Part shown: positions 16,419 to 28,400 of the stretch, piece after piece
How positions within the stretch are numbered: position 1 is the first letter of the stretch
How the letters are laid out: each line of letters opens with the position of its first letter
DNA from: Pseudomonas lalkuanensis
GTDB taxonomy: Bacteria; Pseudomonadota; Gammaproteobacteria; Pseudomonadales; Pseudomonadaceae
Reading direction: 5' to 3'
Assembly (NCBI RefSeq): GCF_008807375.1
Contig: NZ_CP043311.1
Coordinates: 2,026,001 to 2,090,000, forward strand
Length of the DNA: 64,000 nucleotides
Translations under genes and position numbers: made by a program
Notes under the pieces: generated by a model
Databases searched by the model: none
Told to the model about the DNA's origin: nothing
What the model saw: only the letters and a program-made list of their open reading frames with translations

Positions 16419-19196
16419 ATGCAGTCGCTTGCGCCGGAAAAACTGACCCTGTCGGCATTGCTGTCCGGCCGCCCGCTGGTGTGGCTGGTCTGCTTGTTGG
16501 CCGTCTTCGGCGGTGCGGCGCTTACCTTCCTGCTCAGCCAGGCGGTGCGCAGCGCCGAAGAGAACCAGTTGCGCACACGTTTCAATCTGGCCGCTGGCGA
16601 GCGCATCAGCCGCATCCAGGAGCGACTGGATGGGCAGCTCAAGGAGCTGGATGCCGTCCAGCGCTTCTTCAACAATTCCCGTGAAGTCACCCTTGGCGAG
16701 TTCCAGGGATTCGTCGGTCCGCTGCTGGGTGACACCCTGGTCTATTCCTGGGTGCCGCGAATAGCCGGAAACGAGCGGGAGCGGTTCGAGGCACGCGCCC
16801 GCGAAGAGGGAATGGCGGGCTTTGCCATCCGCGACCTGAAGGGCGACAGCCTGGTGGTCAGTCCGCCTCGGCAGGAGTATTTCCCGGTCTACTACAGCGT
16901 GACCTCGCGCATCGACCAGGTGCCGCTGGGGATGGACCTGAACTCCAATCCGCAGCGCCGCGCCGCCATCGCCAAGGCGCGGAGCAGCCATGGCGTCACC
17001 GTTACCGAGCGAGTGCAGGTGATTGGCGTGGTAGAGCGTGAGGCCAGTGGCGTGGTCATGCTGGCGCCGGTCTACGACGGCAATCCGCCAAGCGATGAGC
17101 GCCTGCGTGGTTTTGTAGTGTCGGTGGTCAGCCTCAACCTTGAGATGGAAGCGGCCATTGCGCCGGACAACCTGGCGAGCCTGGTGATGCGGGTCAGCGA
17201 TGTCAGCGAGGATGGCCATGAACAGCTGATCTACCAGAGCGCCGAGGCTCCGGCGAGCGATCTGCTGCACCGTCGCGTGGTGCCCTTCGGCGACCGTCAG
17301 TACTTGCTGGAGGTGCTTCCCAGCGCGGGATTCCTCGCGCAGGACACATTGTCCACGGCCGATCTGGTAGCGATCAGCGGCCTGGTATTCACGCTGCTGC
17401 TGGCGGGCTACCTGCTGCTGATGGTCAACCAGCGGCAGAACGCGCTGGCGTTGGTGGCCGAGCGCACCGAAGCGCTGCGTGAGCGCGAGATCGAGTTGCA
17501 GCTCAGCGAGGAACGCTGGAGCTTTGCCCTGGATGGCGCCGGGCATGGTGTCTGGGATTGGGAGCCCCAGTCCGGGCGCTTTTTTCTCTCCCGTGGCTGG
17601 AAAACCATGCTCGGCTATGGGGAGGACGAGGTGGATGACAGCCTCGAGGCGCGTGGAAGGCTGATCCATCCCCAGGACCAGCCGCTGGCGCGGGCGGAGC
17701 TGGAGCGCCACCTGCGCGGTGTCAGCGCGGTGTACCAGAGCCAGCACCGCATGCTGCACAAGGACGGCCGCTGGATCTGGGTGCTGGATCGCGGAAAAGT
17801 GGTGGAGCGGGGGCCCGATGGCCTGCCGCAGCGGATGATCGGCACCCAGACCGACATCAGCTCCAGCAAGGCGGTGGAACTGCAGCTGGCCATGGCCCAC
17901 GGCCAGCTCCGCAGCCTGCTGAATGCCGCGACCCAGGTGGCGATCGTCAGTACCGACCTGCGTGGTGCCATTCTCCAATTCAACGTCGGCGCCGAGCGCA
18001 TGTTCGGCTACCGGGCGGTGGAAATGATCGGCCGCCATCCGGTGGTGCTGCATCTGGAGAGCGAGGTGGCGGAGCGCTGTCGGGCGCTCGGGCAGCGCCT
18101 GGGCAAGCTGGTACCGGATTTCCAGGCCTATGTGGAGGAAGTCACGGCGGGCGACCGCTTCGACGAGCAGGAGTGGACCTTCCAGCGCCGCGACGGCAGT
18201 CGTCTCACCGGCAGCCTGATCCTCACGGGGGTGCGTGACGAGCGCGAAGTGCTGGTGGGTTACCTGGGGGTGGCGATCGACATCACCGAGCGCAAGCATG
18301 TGCAGCAGGCCCTGGAAGCCCGCGATCGCCTGCTGGAAAAACTCAGCGCACGGGTGCCCGGCGTGCTCTACCAGTTCCGCATGGAGCCCAATGAGCACTT
18401 CAGCTTCCCCTATACCAGCGCCGGCATCCTCGAAGTCTTCGAAGTGGACCCGGAAACGGTGCGGGACGATGCCATGGGCCTTCTGGAACGTGTGCATCCC
18501 GATGACCTGGAGCGGGTGCAGAGCTCAATCCGCCGCTCCGCCGAATTGCTCACGCCGTGGCGCGAGGATTTCCGCGTGCTCCTGCCGCGCCAGGGCCTGC
18601 GCTGGCTGCGCGGGGAGTCCGTACCTGAACGCGGAGAAGATGGCGCGGTGCTCTGGCACGGCTACATCACCGACATCACCGGGTTGAAGCTGGTGGAGCA
18701 GGAATTGCGCGCGCTCTCGGTCACCGACGCCCTGACCGGCGTCTACAACCGGCGCTACTTCCAGGAGCGCCTGGACCTGGAGATCGCTCGCGCCGAGCGC
18801 CGCGAAGGTCCGCTGGCGCTGGTGATGCTGGATGTCGACCACTTCAAGCAGATCAACGACTGTCATGGCCACGAGGCTGGGGACCGGGTGCTCAAGGCAC
18901 TGTGCATGCGGGTCGGCGAGCGCCTGCGGCGCATCGATGTGCTGTGCCGCCTGGGTGGTGAAGAGTTCGTCGTACTCTGCCCCGACACCAATGTCGAGCA
19001 GGCATTCCAGGTCGCCCAGGCGCTATGGCAGGCGCTGGCGAAGGAGAACGTGGCGGGGGTAGGGCGGGTGAGCGCCAGCTTCGGCTGCGCCGCCTGGCGA
19101 GATGGGGAAGATGCCGATGATCTGCTGCGGCGCGTGGATGCCGCTGTCTATGCGGCGAAACAGGCAGGGCGCAACCAGATCCGTATCGCCGAGTGA
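16419..19196 (+). CDS. CHASE-PAS-PAS-PAS-GGDEF diguanylate cyclase
   Basis: A 925-residue inner-membrane sensor. It has TM1 (about 20-42), a periplasmic CHASE-type domain (about 60-280), TM2 (about 310-335), a short coiled coil, three PAS domains (about 375-480, 490-620, 640-755) and a C-terminal GGDEF domain (about 760-925). The active site reads GGEEF (846-850), and the product-inhibition motif RRID sits five residues before it. It is therefore predicted to be an active, feedback-inhibited cyclase making c-di-GMP. ATG at 16419 and GTG at 16413 are both possible starts; neither has a strong SD. It lies between rlmKL and dacB, where I do not recall a gene in PAO1, so it may be a lineage-specific insertion. 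The CHASE ligand is unknown. Confidence 0.9.
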   Translation: MQSLAPEKLTLSALLSGRPLVWLVCLLAVFGGAALTFLLSQAVRSAEENQLRTRFNLAAGERISRIQERLDGQLKELDAVQRFFNNSREVTLGEFQGFVGPLLGDTLVYSWVPRIAGNERERFEARAREEGMAGFAIRDLKGDSLVVSPPRQEYFPVYYSVTSRIDQVPLGMDLNSNPQRRAAIAKARSSHGVTVTERVQVIGVVEREASGVVMLAPVYDGNPPSDERLRGFVVSVVSLNLEMEAAIAPDNLASLVMRVSDVSEDGHEQLIYQSAEAPASDLLHRRVVPFGDRQYLLEVLPSAGFLAQDTLSTADLVAISGLVFTLLLAGYLLLMVNQRQNALALVAERTEALREREIELQLSEERWSFALDGAGHGVWDWEPQSGRFFLSRGWKTMLGYGEDEVDDSLEARGRLIHPQDQPLARAELERHLRGVSAVYQSQHRMLHKDGRWIWVLDRGKVVERGPDGLPQRMIGTQTDISSSKAVELQLAMAHGQLRSLLNAATQVAIVSTDLRGAILQFNVGAERMFGYRAVEMIGRHPVVLHLESEVAERCRALGQRLGKLVPDFQAYVEEVTAGDRFDEQEWTFQRRDGSRLTGSLILTGVRDEREVLVGYLGVAIDITERKHVQQALEARDRLLEKLSARVPGVLYQFRMEPNEHFSFPYTSAGILEVFEVDPETVRDDAMGLLERVHPDDLERVQSSIRRSAELLTPWREDFRVLLPRQGLRWLRGESVPERGEDGAVLWHGYITDITGLKLVEQELRALSVTDALTGVYNRRYFQERLDLEIARAERREGPLALVMLDVDHFKQINDCHGHEAGDRVLKALCMRVGERLRRIDVLCRLGGEEFVVLCPDTNVEQAFQVAQALWQALAKENVAGVGRVSASFGCAAWRDGEDADDLLRRVDAAVYAAKQAGRNQIRIAE

Positions 19197-19201
19197 GAGA
19201 G

Positions 19202-19222
19202 GGCCGCCCGCAAGGGGCGGCC
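19202..19222. terminator. GC hairpin between convergent GGDEF and dacB genes
   Basis: GGCCGCCC / GGGCGGCC with a GCAAG loop in a 33-base convergent gap. There is no T-run on either strand, so its use as a terminator is uncertain. Confidence 0.35.
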
Positions 19223-19229
19223 ATCAGGG

Positions 19230-20687
19230 TCAGTTGGCGCCGGCCACGCTCTTGGGCTGGCGGTACAGGTCCACCAGCACCTGGTCGAGGATCGCCGACG
19301 CGCCCCAGGGGCGCGAATCGTTGAGGATCGCCACCACGGCCCAGGTGTTGCCATTGCTGTCGCGGCTGAAGCCAGCGATGGCACGGACCGTGTTCAGGGT
19401 GCCGGTCTTGATGTGGGCTTCACCTTCTAGGGCCGTGCGGCGCAGGCGCTTGCGCATGGTGCCGTCCATCGCCACCAGCGGCAGCGAGGAAATGAACTCG
19501 GCGGCGTAGGGGCCCTGCCACGCAGCCTGGAGGATGGTGGCCATCTCGCGGGCGCTGACCCGTTCGTTGCGCGACAGGCCTGAACCGTTCTCCATGACCA
19601 GGTGAGGTGCGGTGATGCCTTTCTTCGCCAGCCAGTTGCGGATCACTCGTTGCGCGGCCTTGGCGTCGTCGCCGTCGGCATCGGTGCGGTAGCGCGCGCC
19701 GATGCTGAGGAACAGCTGCTGGGCCATGGTGTTGTTGCTGTACTTGTTGATGTCGCGGATGACTTCAACCAGGTCCGGGGAGAAGGAACGGGCCAGCAGC
19801 TTGGCGTCCTTGGGCACATCGCCCGCACGGTCCTTGCCGTTGATGGTGCCGCCCAGTTCCTTCCAGAACGCGCGCACGGCGCCGGCGGCGTAGCCCGGAT
19901 GGTCGAGCAGGGACATGTAGGTCTGGGCGCTGCAGCCTTCCGGCAGCTTGCCGCTGGCGATCAGGGTGGTACCGTCGAACTGGGTCACCGGGTTGTAGCG
20001 CACATCGGGCCAGGAGGGGCACTTGGCGGCCTTGGTCACCTGCAGCTTGTTTTCGATGCGGATGTTCTCGAGCGGCGGCTCCATGGCCAGGCTGGCCTTG
20101 CCGCCCTCCGCGCGGGCGATCAGGCGCACGGCCTTGAGGTTGACCAGCAGCGAGTCCGGGCCGACCAGGAAGGGCTTGTTGTCGTCGCCGCCGTCGTCGT
20201 TGAAGGACGGCAGTTGCGGGTGGTTGAAGTAGCTGCGATCCAGCACCAGGTCGCCGGTGACCTCGCGCACGCCGTTGGCGCGCAGGTCGCGCATCATCAG
20301 CCAGAGCTTTTCCATGTTCAGCTTGGGATCGCCGCCACCCTTGAGGTAGAGGTTGCCGTTGAGCACGCCGTTCTTCAGCGGGCCGTCGGCGTAGAACTCG
20401 GTCTTCCACTGGTAGGTGGGGCCGAGCAGCTCAAGGGCGGCGTAGGTGGTGATCAGCTTCATGGTGGACGCCGGGTTCACCGACACATCGGCGTTGACCA
20501 GCGTCTGGGCGCCCGGGCCGGTGAGCGGCAGGGTCACCAGGGACAGCGAGTTGGAGGAAATCTTGTTGGCGGTCAGTGCTTTCTGCACCTTGGCGGGAAG
20601 GCTGGTGTTGACCTGGGCGGCGGACAGCGGCAGGGCCACGGGGAAAATCAGGGCAGCAAGGGTAAGGGTACGAATGGACTTGAACAT
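19230..20687 (-). CDS. dacB: D-alanyl-D-alanine carboxypeptidase/endopeptidase PBP4
   Basis: A 485-residue periplasmic penicillin-binding protein of the S13 class. It trims pentapeptides and cleaves DD-crosslinks in peptidoglycan. It has a signal peptide (about 1-24) and all three catalytic motifs: STMK (S74-K77), YSNN (SxN) and HIKTGTL (KTG). In P. aeruginosa, loss of PBP4 triggers AmpR-dependent AmpC induction, from literature knowledge. The ATG at 20687 follows AGGAGG by 10 bases; a TTG one codon upstream (20690) has better spacing (7) and cannot be excluded. It is divergent from yggL. Confidence 0.95.
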   Translation of the reverse strand: MFKSIRTLTLAALIFPVALPLSAAQVNTSLPAKVQKALTANKISSNSLSLVTLPLTGPGAQTLVNADVSVNPASTMKLITTYAALELLGPTYQWKTEFYADGPLKNGVLNGNLYLKGGGDPKLNMEKLWLMMRDLRANGVREVTGDLVLDRSYFNHPQLPSFNDDGGDDNKPFLVGPDSLLVNLKAVRLIARAEGGKASLAMEPPLENIRIENKLQVTKAAKCPSWPDVRYNPVTQFDGTTLIASGKLPEGCSAQTYMSLLDHPGYAAGAVRAFWKELGGTINGKDRAGDVPKDAKLLARSFSPDLVEVIRDINKYSNNTMAQQLFLSIGARYRTDADGDDAKAAQRVIRNWLAKKGITAPHLVMENGSGLSRNERVSAREMATILQAAWQGPYAAEFISSLPLVAMDGTMRKRLRRTALEGEAHIKTGTLNTVRAIAGFSRDSNGNTWAVVAILNDSRPWGASAILDQVLVDLYRQPKSVAGAN

Positions 20688-20911
20688 CAAAGCTTGCCCT
20701 CCTGGCGAGGGCGGGTAACGAAAGAAGATGACATGGTGACAGTTCCCACGAGGGTTCGGGAAATCGGCGCATTATGCCGTAACCCCGTCCTAACGGTATG
20801 GGTTCGCGACTCATTTCGTCTGCCAGTGCAACCTCGGGTGCACCGCGAACGGGCAAGTTGCAACGGAAGCTGCTAGAGTGCCGCCCGTCATTTATGCCGA
20901 GGAACTGCCAT

Positions 20912-21253
20912 ATGGCCACCAATCGCTCCCGCCGCCTGCGCAAGAAGCTTTGCGTCGATGAATTCCAGGAACTGGGTTTCGAACTCACCCTCAGCTACAA
21001 GGAGGGTCTGAATCCGGAAGCGGTTTCGGCGTTCTTCGAGCGTTTCATCGACGAAGCGATCGAAAGCAATGGCCTGGGCTTCATCGGTGCCGAGGACTAC
21101 GGTTTCGTTTGCCTCGGCAAGCGTGGTTCGGTAACCGCCGAGCAGCGTACCCAGGTGGAAGCCTGGCTGCAGAAGGGCCACGCCGAACTGGCCGGTTCCA
21201 CCGTCAGCCCGCTGATCGACGTGTGGTACCCGGAGAATCCGGTCAACGCCTGA
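20912..21253 (+). CDS. yggL: YggL family 50S ribosome-associated protein (DUF469)
   Basis: A 113-residue protein with the YggL/DUF469 hallmarks: a basic N-terminus (NRSRRLRKKLCVDEFQELGF), FIDEAIESNGL, and the C-terminal SPLIDVWYPEN. E. coli YggL has been described as associated with the large ribosomal subunit. The start MATNRSRR at 20912 has GAGGA 8 bases upstream. The open frame extends further upstream without support. It has its own strong terminator. In PAO1 the same gene follows dacB. Confidence 0.92.
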   Translation: MATNRSRRLRKKLCVDEFQELGFELTLSYKEGLNPEAVSAFFERFIDEAIESNGLGFIGAEDYGFVCLGKRGSVTAEQRTQVEAWLQKGHAELAGSTVSPLIDVWYPENPVNA

Positions 21254-21272
21254 GTGCGATGACGGATGGAAG

Positions 21273-21298
21273 AAGGGCGCCTGTTGGCGCCCTTTTTT
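21273..21298 (+). terminator. Rho-independent terminator of yggL
   Basis: Stem AAGGGCGCC / GGCGCCCTT with a TGTT loop followed by T residues, 19 bases after the yggL stop. Confidence 0.9.
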
Positions 21299-21326
21299 GT
21301 GTCCCGCTGTTTTGCAGGGCAACTTC

Positions 21327-21423
21327 TGTGGGAGCGGATCCATTCGCGAACGGACTGCAATCCAGTACCCGCAGCGAACAGGGCAGGCCCTCGACCTGCA
21401 TCGCGATCGCAAGCGCTCCCACA
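21327..21423. repeat. REPIN: two inverted REP copies
   Basis: TGTGGGAGCGGATCCATTCG at 21327 and the inverse copy ending AAGCGCTCCCACA at 21423 flank a 50-base spacer. Related copies lie at 44724 and 50758. This is the extragenic REP/REPIN type common in Pseudomonas; it sits between convergent genes. Confidence 0.85.
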
Positions 21424-21455
21424 ATTTCCCCTCGCATTTCGGACCGGATTCCCGA

Positions 21456-24410
<2,955 letters not shown>

Positions 24411-24750
24411 TGCAGCAGCTCCTTAACCCTATCCCTGAGGGGCTACAGGAGCATAGATGAGGCTTGTGACGCCCGTCGTGCAATTTGCCATGGGGCGGGG
24501 CCTGTCGGCGCGGCGCGTCGGGAAATGGTTGATCGCCAGATTGTTCGGGAGCACTGGTGGCCATGGAAATGACCGTCATCTAGCGGGAATTGAACGCGTG
24601 CCGCCGTCGAAATCAGCTCCCCGCTGTAGGAGGAAACGCAAGGTGGGGTAGGTCGATTCCTGAATGCCATGACCGGTCTGTTTCGGGGGTCGACAGTGCA
24701 AGTCGCTTCTCTATCTTGGCAGCCACCAAACCGCGCAAGGGAGCGATGCT
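24411..24750. promoter_or_regulatory. Divergent intergenic region HD-GYP / rocA2
   Basis: These 340 bases hold the two SD sequences (AAGGAG for the minus gene, AAGGGAG for the plus gene). They presumably hold both promoters, but I see no clear consensus pair and no supported small gene. Confidence 0.5.
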
Positions 24751-25428
24751 GTGAGCAAAATGGTCAATCTGGACGATTTCCTCGAACCTGGAAGCGAGTC
24801 CGCCTATAAGGTGATGATCGTCGACGATCACCCGGTCATTCGCCTTGCCGTACGCCTGTTGCTGGATCGCGAAGGTTATGCAGTCGTCGCGGAGACGGAT
24901 AACGGCGTGGATGCCATCGCGCTGGCGCGGGAGGAGCAGCCGGACCTGGTGATCCTCGACATCGGTATTCCCAAGCTCGGCGGCCTGGACGTCATTTCCC
25001 GCCTGCATGCGCTGGACCTGCCGCTGCGGGTGCTGGTGCTGACCGGGCAGAACCCCAACCACTATGCGACGCGCTGCATGCAGGCCGGCGCCGCAGGCTT
25101 CGTCTGCAAGGAAGGCGACCTCGCTGAAGTTACAGCGGCGGTGCGTGCGGTCCTGTCCGGCTACAGCTACTTCCCCAGCGACGTGATCAAGTCCGGCAAG
25201 CGCCAGGTCGGCCTGCCCGACGAGAACGAAATGATCGAGCGTCTGTCCGACCGCGAGCTGGTGGTGCTCAAGTTCCTCGCCAATGGCTACAGCAACAAGG
25301 ACATTGCCGAGGAGATGTTCATCAGCAACAAGACCGTCAGCACCTACAAGACCCGACTGCTCCTCAAACTCAACGCACGATCCCTGATCGAACTGGTGGA
25401 GTTCGCCAACCGCAACGCCCTGGTCTGA
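24751..25428 (+). CDS. rocA2: LuxR-type response regulator (RocA2-like)
   Basis: A 225-residue NarL/LuxR-type response regulator. The receiver domain (about 20-135) has the acidic pair VDD, phospho-acceptor Asp in LVILDIGIPK (about 70) and the conserved Lys in CKEGD. The C-terminal LuxR HTH (about 163-215) reads LSDRELVVLKFLANG, then NKDIAEEM and NKTVSTYK. The start is GTG at 24751, decided by AAGGGAG seven bases upstream; an ATG three codons later would be 16 bases from it. It is 8 bases from the hybrid kinase gene and in the PA3045 position. In P. aeruginosa, RocS2-RocA2 influences cup fimbriae and mexAB-oprM expression; transfer of that role is inference. Confidence 0.82.
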   Translation: MSKMVNLDDFLEPGSESAYKVMIVDDHPVIRLAVRLLLDREGYAVVAETDNGVDAIALAREEQPDLVILDIGIPKLGGLDVISRLHALDLPLRVLVLTGQNPNHYATRCMQAGAAGFVCKEGDLAEVTAAVRAVLSGYSYFPSDVIKSGKRQVGLPDENEMIERLSDRELVVLKFLANGYSNKDIAEEMFISNKTVSTYKTRLLLKLNARSLIELVEFANRNALV

Positions 25429-25436
25429 TCGTCTCC

Positions 25437-28400
25437 ATGCGTCCTATCGCCCTGTTCATTTGCCTGCTGCTCGCAGGCACGCTGCCGCCTGCGATCTGCA
25501 TGGCGGACGACCAACGCAGCCTGGAACTGCTGGGGCGCTCCCAGGCCCGGGACCTGCGAGTGCCGCTGGAGGAACGGGACAAGCGCTGGCTGCAGGAGAA
25601 GCGCGTCCTGCGGATCGGCACCAACGAGCCCGATTTTCCGCCGTTCGACATCACCGCCAGCGGCCAGGATTACGAAGGCGTGACCGCGGACTTCGTACGT
25701 CTGATCACCCAGTCCATCGGCGTTGAGACCGAGGTGGTGCGCTTTGCGGACCGGGAGCTGGCCCGCAATGCCCTGCGCAGCGGGAAGATCGACCTGCTGG
25801 GCAACAGCATGGACGGCGACTCCGCCAGCCCCGGACTGTCCCGGAGCATCGCTTACATGCAGCAGCAGCCGGTGATGGTGACGCGTATCGATGACCGACG
25901 TGCCGCGTCGGGAAACCTCGACGGGCTGCGTCTGGCCTATTCCACGGAAGGCCCGAGCCTCGAAATGCTCTGCCAGGCCTATCCCAACGCGCGTTCGGTC
26001 CGCTACGACTCGGTGCGCAGCGCACTGCAGTCGGTGGCGTTCGACCAGAGCGATGTCTTCATCGGCGACGCCATCGCCGCCAACTACCTGATAAGGCAGG
26101 GCTACCTCATCAACCTGCGCATGACCAACTTCGCCGGGTTCGATGGCGGGGGCGTGAGTTTTTCCGTGGCCAGGGGCAACGAGAGCTTGCTGCGGATTCT
26201 CGACGCGGCGATCTCCGCGATCCCGGACAGCATGCGCACCGAAATCCTCAAGCGCTGGGGCGGTGGTGCGGGCATGTTCCTGGACAATCTTCGCCCCCAG
26301 CTCACCAAGCGCGAAATGCATTGGCTGGAGCGGCATGGCCCCGCGCGGCTGGTGGTCGATGAAACCTTCGAGCCAATGACCTTCTTCAACAGCCAGGGCC
26401 AATTCCGGGGCATCGTGCCGGACCTTCTGGATCTGATCCGGCAGAGGACGGGGCTGGAGTTCGAGGTCAGTGCACGCTCCTCGGCCCAGGACATGCTTGC
26501 CGACCTGCGTGCCAGGCGGGCCGACATGGCCGCCACGCTGTTTTCCACCCCTGAGCGCAGCCAGAGTCTCAGCTTCACCCGCCCATACTTCAGCACCAGC
26601 AGCGTGCTGGTGGTGCGGGACTCCGACGACAGCCCGCAGGGACTCGACGACCTCGACGGGCGAACGCTCGCTATTCCCGCCGGGCATTCGCTGATCCCGT
26701 ACATTCGCGATCACTACCCCAAGTTGCTGCTGCAGGATGTCGAAACCGGCATCCAGGGGCTTTCTGGCGTCGTGGAAGGCAGGTTCGACGCGGCGCTTCA
26801 TGCCATGGCGTCTTCCACCTTCCTGATCAACCGCTATTATCCGGGGCGGCTCCGCATCGCTGACACGGTAGGCCGGGATCCAGGCCGCTTCGCCTTCGCC
26901 GTTTCCCGCAATGCGCCTGAATTGCGGAGCATCCTCGACAAGGCATTGCTGTCCATTTCTCCGGACGAGTTGGGCAGCCTCATCAACCGCTGGTACACCC
27001 GGGCCGAAGAGGTCGATAGCCGCTGGATCGAGTACCAGGCTCGGCTCTATCAGGTGGGTTTCGTCTTTCTGCTCGTGGCGATGGTGTTCGCCGCCTGGGT
27101 GCTCTACCTGCGCCGCCAGGTCCGCCGTCGCGAGCGGGAACAGCGTCGCTTGAACGACCAGTTGGCCTTCAAGCGTTCGCTGATCGATGGCATCCCCTTC
27201 CCCCTGTCGGTACGGGACCTGGACGGCTGCACCATCACCTGCAACCGCAGTTTCATCGAAGCCATCGGCGTGCCGCGAGAGGCGTTGATCGGCCGGCGAC
27301 TGGCAAAGGTGGAAGGCCTGCATGCCGATGCCGGGATAGAGCTGGGGGTACTGGAAGAGCTGAGCCGGCGCGCCCTGGAAGAGGGGGAGGCGCTGTTTCG
27401 CGACCAACAGCTGCATCTGCGCGAATGCGTGCTGGAGGTCTCCTGCTGGGCAATTCCCTATCGCGATGCCAGGCAGCGTGTCCGGGGCCTGATCTGTGGC
27501 TGGGTGGACATCACCGAACGCAAGCGTCTGATGGAGGAGCTGCGTCAGGCCAAGGAGCAGGCGGAATCCGCCAATGTGGCCAAGAGCAGTTTTCTCGCCA
27601 CCATGAGCCATGAGATCCGCACACCGCTGAATGCCATCACCGGCATGCTCGAACTGGCCCTGAAACGCGAGCGTCTGGATCGGGAGGCGATCCGGGTAGC
27701 TCGAAGCTCGGCCGACTCCCTGCTGGCACTGATCGGCGACATCCTCGACATCGCCAAGATCGAGTCCGGACGCATGACGCTGGAGCCCGGTCGTCAGTCG
27801 CCCCGCGCCCTGACCGAGTCGGTGATCCGGGTATTCGAGGGGCTGGCGCGGCAGAAGGGGTTGCAACTGTCGCTGAGCCTGGATATGCAGAGCGAGGACG
27901 ATGTCCTGGTGGACCCGTCCTGCTACAAGCAGATCCTCTCGAACCTCGTCAGCAATGCCATCAAGTTCACCGACCAGGGCGCCATCCGCGTGGAGCTGGA
28001 AGCCCGTCCGGTGGACGACGAGCAACTGCAGTTGATTGTGGTGGTCGAGGACAGCGGGATCGGCATCGCCGAAGAAGACCAGAAACGGTTGTTCCAGCCA
28101 TTCACCCAGGTGGCCGGCAGCATGAATGCGGGGCGCGGCGGTACCGGTCTGGGCCTGAGCATCTGCCGCCGGCTGGTGGACATGATGGATGGCCAAGTGG
28201 ATATGCGCAGCGAGACGGGTGTCGGAACGCGGATGGCGGTGAGCCTGTGCCTGCCACGTCTGGAGCCGCTGCCGACGGTCGCGGAGTCGCCGGAGGTTGG
28301 CGATCTACCCGCCGGTGCCCTGCGCGTGCTGGTGGTGGACGATCACCCGATCAACCGCATGATGCTGGTGCAGCAGCTGGAGCAATTGGGGCAGACGGCA

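Noticed and set aside
21327..21423. Inverted repeats considered as CRISPR or IS ends
   Set aside because: Only two inverted copies with no regular spacers and no transposase; fits REPIN.
25344..28196. 950-codon frame antisense to rocA2 and rocS2
   Set aside because: Shadow of a well-supported kinase gene.
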